A stretch of 64,000 nt of DNA from Arthrobacter rhizosphaerae (GTDB taxonomy: Bacteria > Actinomycetota > Actinomycetes > Actinomycetales > Micrococcaceae), in NCBI RefSeq assembly GCF_023062595.1, contig NZ_JALLAN010000022.1:1-64000 (forward strand), in the 5' to 3' direction. Position numbers and translations under genes: made by a program. This document shows positions 60,558 to 64,000 of the stretch, in pieces. A model generated the notes under the pieces. It saw only the letters and a program-made list of their open reading frames with translations. It had not been told where the DNA came from and did no database searches. The number at the start of each line of letters is the position of its first letter. The first letter of the stretch is position 1.

Positions 60558-62123
60558 ATGACGCCAGCCAAGGACGCCGTACCTTCCAACACCCCCAGCC
60601 ACGCTACTCCGGTCACGGAAGGATCCTCAGCGACGGAAGGATCCTCAGCGACGGAAGGATCCTCAGCTCCGACGCCAGGTGACCTTGCAGCAAACCCGAA
60701 CGCCGCCGTCGTTCCTGAGACGGTGCCGGGGGTTGTCCCGGGGAAGAGCCTCCCGCCTAATGCCGCCGTTGTTCCTGAGGCAGAAACGGCGCCGGAGGTT
60801 CTGCCGGAAACTGTGCCCGACGCTGTTCCTGAGCCGCTGCCAGGGGCTGGGTCCGTCGCCGGGGCCAGGCCTCGAACCGACCGTGAACTTGACCAGGACA
60901 TTCCGTACGGGATCCGCATCGCAGCATCCTGGGCCTGGCGTATCGGCTTGATCCTGCTGGTCAGCGCCGGCCTCATCTGGCTTCTCAGCAGGATCAGTTT
61001 TCTGATCATCCCGGTAATGGTTGCTGCCCTTCTCGCGGGCCTTCTTAGCCCGGTAACCCGGTGGCTGAAACACCAAGGCGTGCCCAATGGGCTGGCCGTT
61101 GCCATCACCCTGCTCGGGTTCATCGGGGTCATCGCCGGTGCCCTGGCGCTTGTTGGCAGGCAACTCGTCACAGGATTCAGCGAGCTCTGGACTGAAGCGC
61201 TTGCTGGTGTCCAGAAGGTGCAGGCCTGGCTGGCGGAGGGGCCCCTTCACCTATCCGCGGCCCAGATTGACCAGTACCTCAAAGAGGCCACCGATGCGTT
61301 GCAGAACAACACCAGCAGCATTCTGAGCGGCGCACTGTCCTTTGGTAATACCGCCGGTCACTTCGCCGCCGGACTCCTTATCGCCCTCTTTGTAACTATC
61401 TTCTTCCTCCTGGAAGGCGAACGGATCTGGGCGTTCCTCGTGAGGCTTCTGCCACGCAGGGCAAGGGCAGCAACGAGCGGTGCCGGACGCAAGGGCTGGG
61501 CGTCCATGGTCAGCTATGTACGAATCCAGATGTTCGTCGCCTTCGTCGACGCAGTGGGCATAGGCGTGGGTGCAGCCATCATCGGGGTGCCGCTGGCCCT
61601 GCCGCTGAGTGTCCTGGTCTTCATAGGTTCGTTCATACCCATCGTCGGAGCCCTGGTCACCGGAGCTGTTGCAGTGCTGTTGGCGCTGGTGGCAAACGGC
61701 GTCGTGAATGCGCTGATCATGCTGGGCATCGTGCTCCTGGTCCAGCAGCTCGAAAGCCATATCCTCCAGCCGCTCGTCATGGGCAGGGCAGTAGCGCTCC
61801 ACCCGGTGGCCGTGATTCTGTCAGTTGCCGCCGGTTCCTACCTTGCAGGAATCCCTGGCGCACTGTTCTCAGTGCCAATACTGGCCGTAGCAAACTCGGC
61901 AATTCGCTATATTGCCGGCCGGACGTGGGAATATGAAGGAGTGCCGGCAGGCGCGGGCCCCCAGGCAACCGGGGATACCGCAGACGCCGGCAGGGACAGC
62001 ACCTTCAAGGAAGTTCACCTTCCGGGTGCCCATCCCCGAAACGGCAAAGGCGCCGTGAAGCAATCAGGTGTCCCCGGCCATGCCGGACCGGATGCCGGAG
62101 CCGAAACCCCTAAAGGAGAATAG
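60558..62123 (+). CDS. AI-2E family transporter (PerM-like)
   Basis: A 521-residue membrane protein. The first 110 residues are hydrophilic, Pro/Glu/Val-rich, and include three copies of TEGSSA encoded by an 18-bp tandem repeat (60615-60668). About eight membrane spans follow (IGLILLVSAGLIWLLSRISFL to VILSVAAGSYLAGIPGALFSV) with the family segment QQLESHILQPLVMGRAVALHP. Named after a quorum-signal exporter, most members have untested roles, some as sodium/proton antiporters. The C-tail of about 60 residues is soluble. It is four nt from ilvA. Confidence 0.88.
   Translation: MTPAKDAVPSNTPSHATPVTEGSSATEGSSATEGSSAPTPGDLAANPNAAVVPETVPGVVPGKSLPPNAAVVPEAETAPEVLPETVPDAVPEPLPGAGSVAGARPRTDRELDQDIPYGIRIAASWAWRIGLILLVSAGLIWLLSRISFLIIPVMVAALLAGLLSPVTRWLKHQGVPNGLAVAITLLGFIGVIAGALALVGRQLVTGFSELWTEALAGVQKVQAWLAEGPLHLSAAQIDQYLKEATDALQNNTSSILSGALSFGNTAGHFAAGLLIALFVTIFFLLEGERIWAFLVRLLPRRARAATSGAGRKGWASMVSYVRIQMFVAFVDAVGIGVGAAIIGVPLALPLSVLVFIGSFIPIVGALVTGAVAVLLALVANGVVNALIMLGIVLLVQQLESHILQPLVMGRAVALHPVAVILSVAAGSYLAGIPGALFSVPILAVANSAIRYIAGRTWEYEGVPAGAGPQATGDTADAGRDSTFKEVHLPGAHPRNGKGAVKQSGVPGHAGPDAGAETPKGE
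60615..60668 (+). repeat. 18-bp tandem repeat, three copies, in the AI-2E transporter gene
   Basis: Units at 60615-60632, 60633-60650 and 60651-60668 are identical except for the last base (ACGGAAGGATCCTCAGCG). Each encodes TEGSSA in frame, so copy number changes would not disrupt the protein. Confidence 0.9.
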
Positions 62124-62126
62124 TTC

Positions 62127-63365
62127 GTGAAAACCCTCAAGAGCCTGCCCGTCACGCTGGACGATGTCCTGGAGGCGCAAAAGCTGCTTGAAGGGATTAT
62201 TACGCGGACGCCGGTGGAGTCATCCCGGGCCCTGGGCGGGATGGTCGGCGGAGAGGTCTTCTTCAAGTGTGAGAACCTGCAGCGGGCCGGTTCCTTCAAA
62301 GTCCGCGGCGCGTATGTCCGGATGGCCCGGCTGTCAGCTGAGGAAAAGAAGAGAGGCGTGGTGGCGGCGTCTGCCGGCAACCACGCGCAGGGTGTTGCGG
62401 TAGGTGCCAAGAGCCTGGGGATCAAGGCCCGCATCTACATGCCGCTGGGCGTCGCGCTGCCCAAGCTTGCGGCCACACGGAGCCATGGTGCGGAGGTCAT
62501 CCTGCACGGCCACAACGTGGACGAAGCCCTTGCCGAGGCCCAGCGCTACGCCAACGAAACCGGCGCAGTGTTCGTCCACCCGTTCGACAACGTTGACGTC
62601 GTGGCCGGCCAGGGAACGGTTGGTTTGGAAATCCTCGAACAGATCCCCAACGTCGACACCATCCTGATGGGCGTCGGCGGCGGCGGGCTTCTGGCGGGGG
62701 TGGCAGTTGCAGTGAAGGCCCGGGCCAGGGAACTGGGTCGAGATATCCGCATCATCGGCGTGCAGGCTGAAAACGCCGCCGCCTATCCGCCTTCACTGGC
62801 AGCCGACGCGCTTGTACCTCTCAAACGAGTGTCCACCATGGCTGATGGCATTGCCGTAGGCCGTCCCGGCCAGCTGCCGTTCAGCATCATCCGGGAACTC
62901 GTCGATGACGTCGTCACCGTCAGCGAGGATTCCCTGGCGCGCGCTCTGATCTTCCTTCTCGAGCGGGCGAAGATGGTGGTGGAACCTGCAGGAGCGGTAG
63001 GGGTCGCGGCGCTGATGGACGGCAAGATCGAGAACCCCGGCAATACGGCAGTGATCCTCTCCGGCGGCAACATCGACCCCATGCTTATGCTCAAGGTGAT
63101 CCAGCGCGGCCTGTCAGCTGCAGGCAGGTACATGACAGTACGGATGATGCTTGACGACCGCCCCGGTTCCCTTGCGACCATCGCGCGGATCATTGCAGAA
63201 AACGACGCCAACGTGACCGGTCTGGATCACACGAGGGTGGGTGGCTCCATCAGCATGGGCGACGTCTCCATCACGGTCAATCTGGAAACGAAGGGACACG
63301 AGCACTGCGAACAGGTCCTTAGTGCCCTGCGCGCCGAGGGATTCCAGCCGATCGTGGTGCATTAA
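62127..63365 (+). CDS. ilvA: Threonine ammonia-lyase (threonine dehydratase) with ACT domain
   Basis: A 412-residue PLP enzyme that deaminates threonine to 2-oxobutanoate, the first step to isoleucine. The PLP lysine is in GSFKVRGAYVRM, the asparagine loop is ASAGNHAQGVAVGA, and the phosphate loop is MGVGGGGLLAGVAVAV. A single C-terminal ACT-like domain starts at YMTVRMMLDDRPGSLATIA (about residue 335). This shorter form corresponds to biodegradative/short IlvA, which often responds differently to isoleucine than E. coli IlvA. AAAGGAG precedes the GTG by eight nt. Confidence 0.93.
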   Translation: MKTLKSLPVTLDDVLEAQKLLEGIITRTPVESSRALGGMVGGEVFFKCENLQRAGSFKVRGAYVRMARLSAEEKKRGVVAASAGNHAQGVAVGAKSLGIKARIYMPLGVALPKLAATRSHGAEVILHGHNVDEALAEAQRYANETGAVFVHPFDNVDVVAGQGTVGLEILEQIPNVDTILMGVGGGGLLAGVAVAVKARARELGRDIRIIGVQAENAAAYPPSLAADALVPLKRVSTMADGIAVGRPGQLPFSIIRELVDDVVTVSEDSLARALIFLLERAKMVVEPAGAVGVAALMDGKIENPGNTAVILSGGNIDPMLMLKVIQRGLSAAGRYMTVRMMLDDRPGSLATIARIIAENDANVTGLDHTRVGGSISMGDVSITVNLETKGHEHCEQVLSALRAEGFQPIVVH

Positions 63366-63372
63366 GGGGTTA

Positions 63373-64000
63373 ATGATGCTGGAGGCAGGCGGAAAAGGGC
63401 CGCGCGGCAGGGGGCTTCAGCCCGGTTTTGACACGCCGGCGGCACGGGCGAAGAGCGGCCTGCTGGTGGTCGGGTCCTTCGTCATCCTGTTGTTCATCAT
63501 CGAAGTGGTCAACCTGTTGATGTTCCATTCGCTGAACCTGACGTTCGGCCTGCGCCCGAGGAGCCCGGACGGCCTGCTGGACATTTTCACGTTTCCGTTG
63601 CTGCACGCCAATTTCGGGCACCTGATCTCCAATTCCTTCCCGCTGATCATCTTCGGTTTCCTGGTGCTGATGTCCGGGTTGCGGGTGTTCCTGACCACCA
63701 CTGCCTTGAGCTGGCTGGGATCCGGCCTGGTGGTCTGGCTGATCGGCGACGGCGCAATCACTGTCGGTGCGTCTGGCCTGGTCTTCGGATTTTTTGCTTT
63801 CCTGCTGGTTCGTGGGTTCTTCAACCGCAGCTGGTGGCAGATCCTGCTCTCGGCGGTGCTGTTTATGGTCTACGGAGGCATCCTGTTCGGGATCCTTCCC
63901 AGTGTTGCCCACTTCGTTTCCTGGCAGGCCCACTTGGGTGGTGCCCTGGGCGGCATTGCGGCTGCCATGGTCTTGAGGCCAAGAATCAATCGCTCCCGCC
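63373..64000 (+). CDS. Rhomboid family intramembrane serine protease, 3' end missing
   Basis: The first 209 residues are present. The catalytic serine is Ser134 in TVGASGLVFGFF, and the partner histidine is His187 in WQAHLGGALGGI. The HANFGHLISN segment gives the conserved His-Asn of the second span. About six membrane spans are visible after a short basic N-terminus. Two adjacent ATGs (63373 and 63376) can serve as start, with AAGGGG just upstream. It lies seven nt after ilvA. The frame is still open at the edge, but little of the protein should be missing. Confidence 0.88.
   Translation, partial: MMLEAGGKGPRGRGLQPGFDTPAARAKSGLLVVGSFVILLFIIEVVNLLMFHSLNLTFGLRPRSPDGLLDIFTFPLLHANFGHLISNSFPLIIFGFLVLMSGLRVFLTTTALSWLGSGLVVWLIGDGAITVGASGLVFGFFAFLLVRGFFNRSWWQILLSAVLFMVYGGILFGILPSVAHFVSWQAHLGGALGGIAAAMVLRPRINRSR

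Overview
The window reads as a contiguous piece of a high-GC actinobacterial chromosome. Gene content and protein style point to a Micrococcaceae member of the Arthrobacter/Pseudarthrobacter type: a DUF222/HNH protein, a sdhCDAB operon with two small membrane anchors, an FtsB-DUF501-Ppx block after enolase, frequent GTG/TTG starts, and many genes whose -10 hexamer lies only 6-7 nt before the start codon (leaderless mRNAs). No phage, insertion sequence or CRISPR array is visible, and base composition looks even throughout.

Layout. 1-0.9 kb: 5' part of a DUF222/HNH protein. 1-7.6 kb: a lysine-catabolism locus (5-aminovaleramidase davA, a PucR regulator, a cationic amino acid permease, lysine 2-monooxygenase davB). 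7.6-12.6 kb: MpaB-like protein, gamma-carbonic anhydrase, and a one-carbon/folate hub (purU divergent from ZTP riboswitch-glyA-folD). 12.8-15.5 kb: an ABC-2 exporter. 15.6-20.7 kb: membrane protein, xth, trpS, 2'-5' RNA ligase-like protein, YihY protein, alpha/beta hydrolase. 20.8-24.5 kb: sdhCDAB with its promoter inside a long inverted repeat. 24.7-29.1 kb: manC, an M20 amidohydrolase, the ohrR-ohr peroxide-stress pair and a CurA-like reductase. 29.3-40.3 kb: a nucleoside uptake and salvage cluster (BMP lipoprotein, ABC ATPase, two permeases, cdd, deoA, two DedA proteins, add, mazG). 40.4-47.2 kb: eno, ftsB-like, DUF501, ppx, a subtilase and type II NADH dehydrogenase. 47.4-54.4 kb: ACT-GNAT fusion, a tRNA with anticodon UAA, and a branched-chain amino acid ABC system (binding protein convergent with livHMGF). 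54.7-64 kb: Bax inhibitor-like protein, thiolase, galTK, galM, AI-2E-type permease, ilvA and a truncated rhomboid protease.

How it works together. Most genes are central metabolism or uptake with short operons, 4-nt stop/start overlaps and clear intrinsic terminators. The most informative regulatory signals are the ZTP riboswitch before glyA, an inverted repeat bracketing the sdh promoter, an OhrR-type palindrome over the ohrR -35 element, three CRP/GlxR-like sites (before livK, livH and ndh), and a divergent regulator/permease region in the lysine locus. A 60-nt near-palindrome occurs twice between genes and looks like a dispersed repeat family. No clearly new multi-gene defence or signalling system was found. 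The best candidates for follow-up are the palindrome family, the short-arm UAA tRNA, and the LivH permease fused to a secreted domain.
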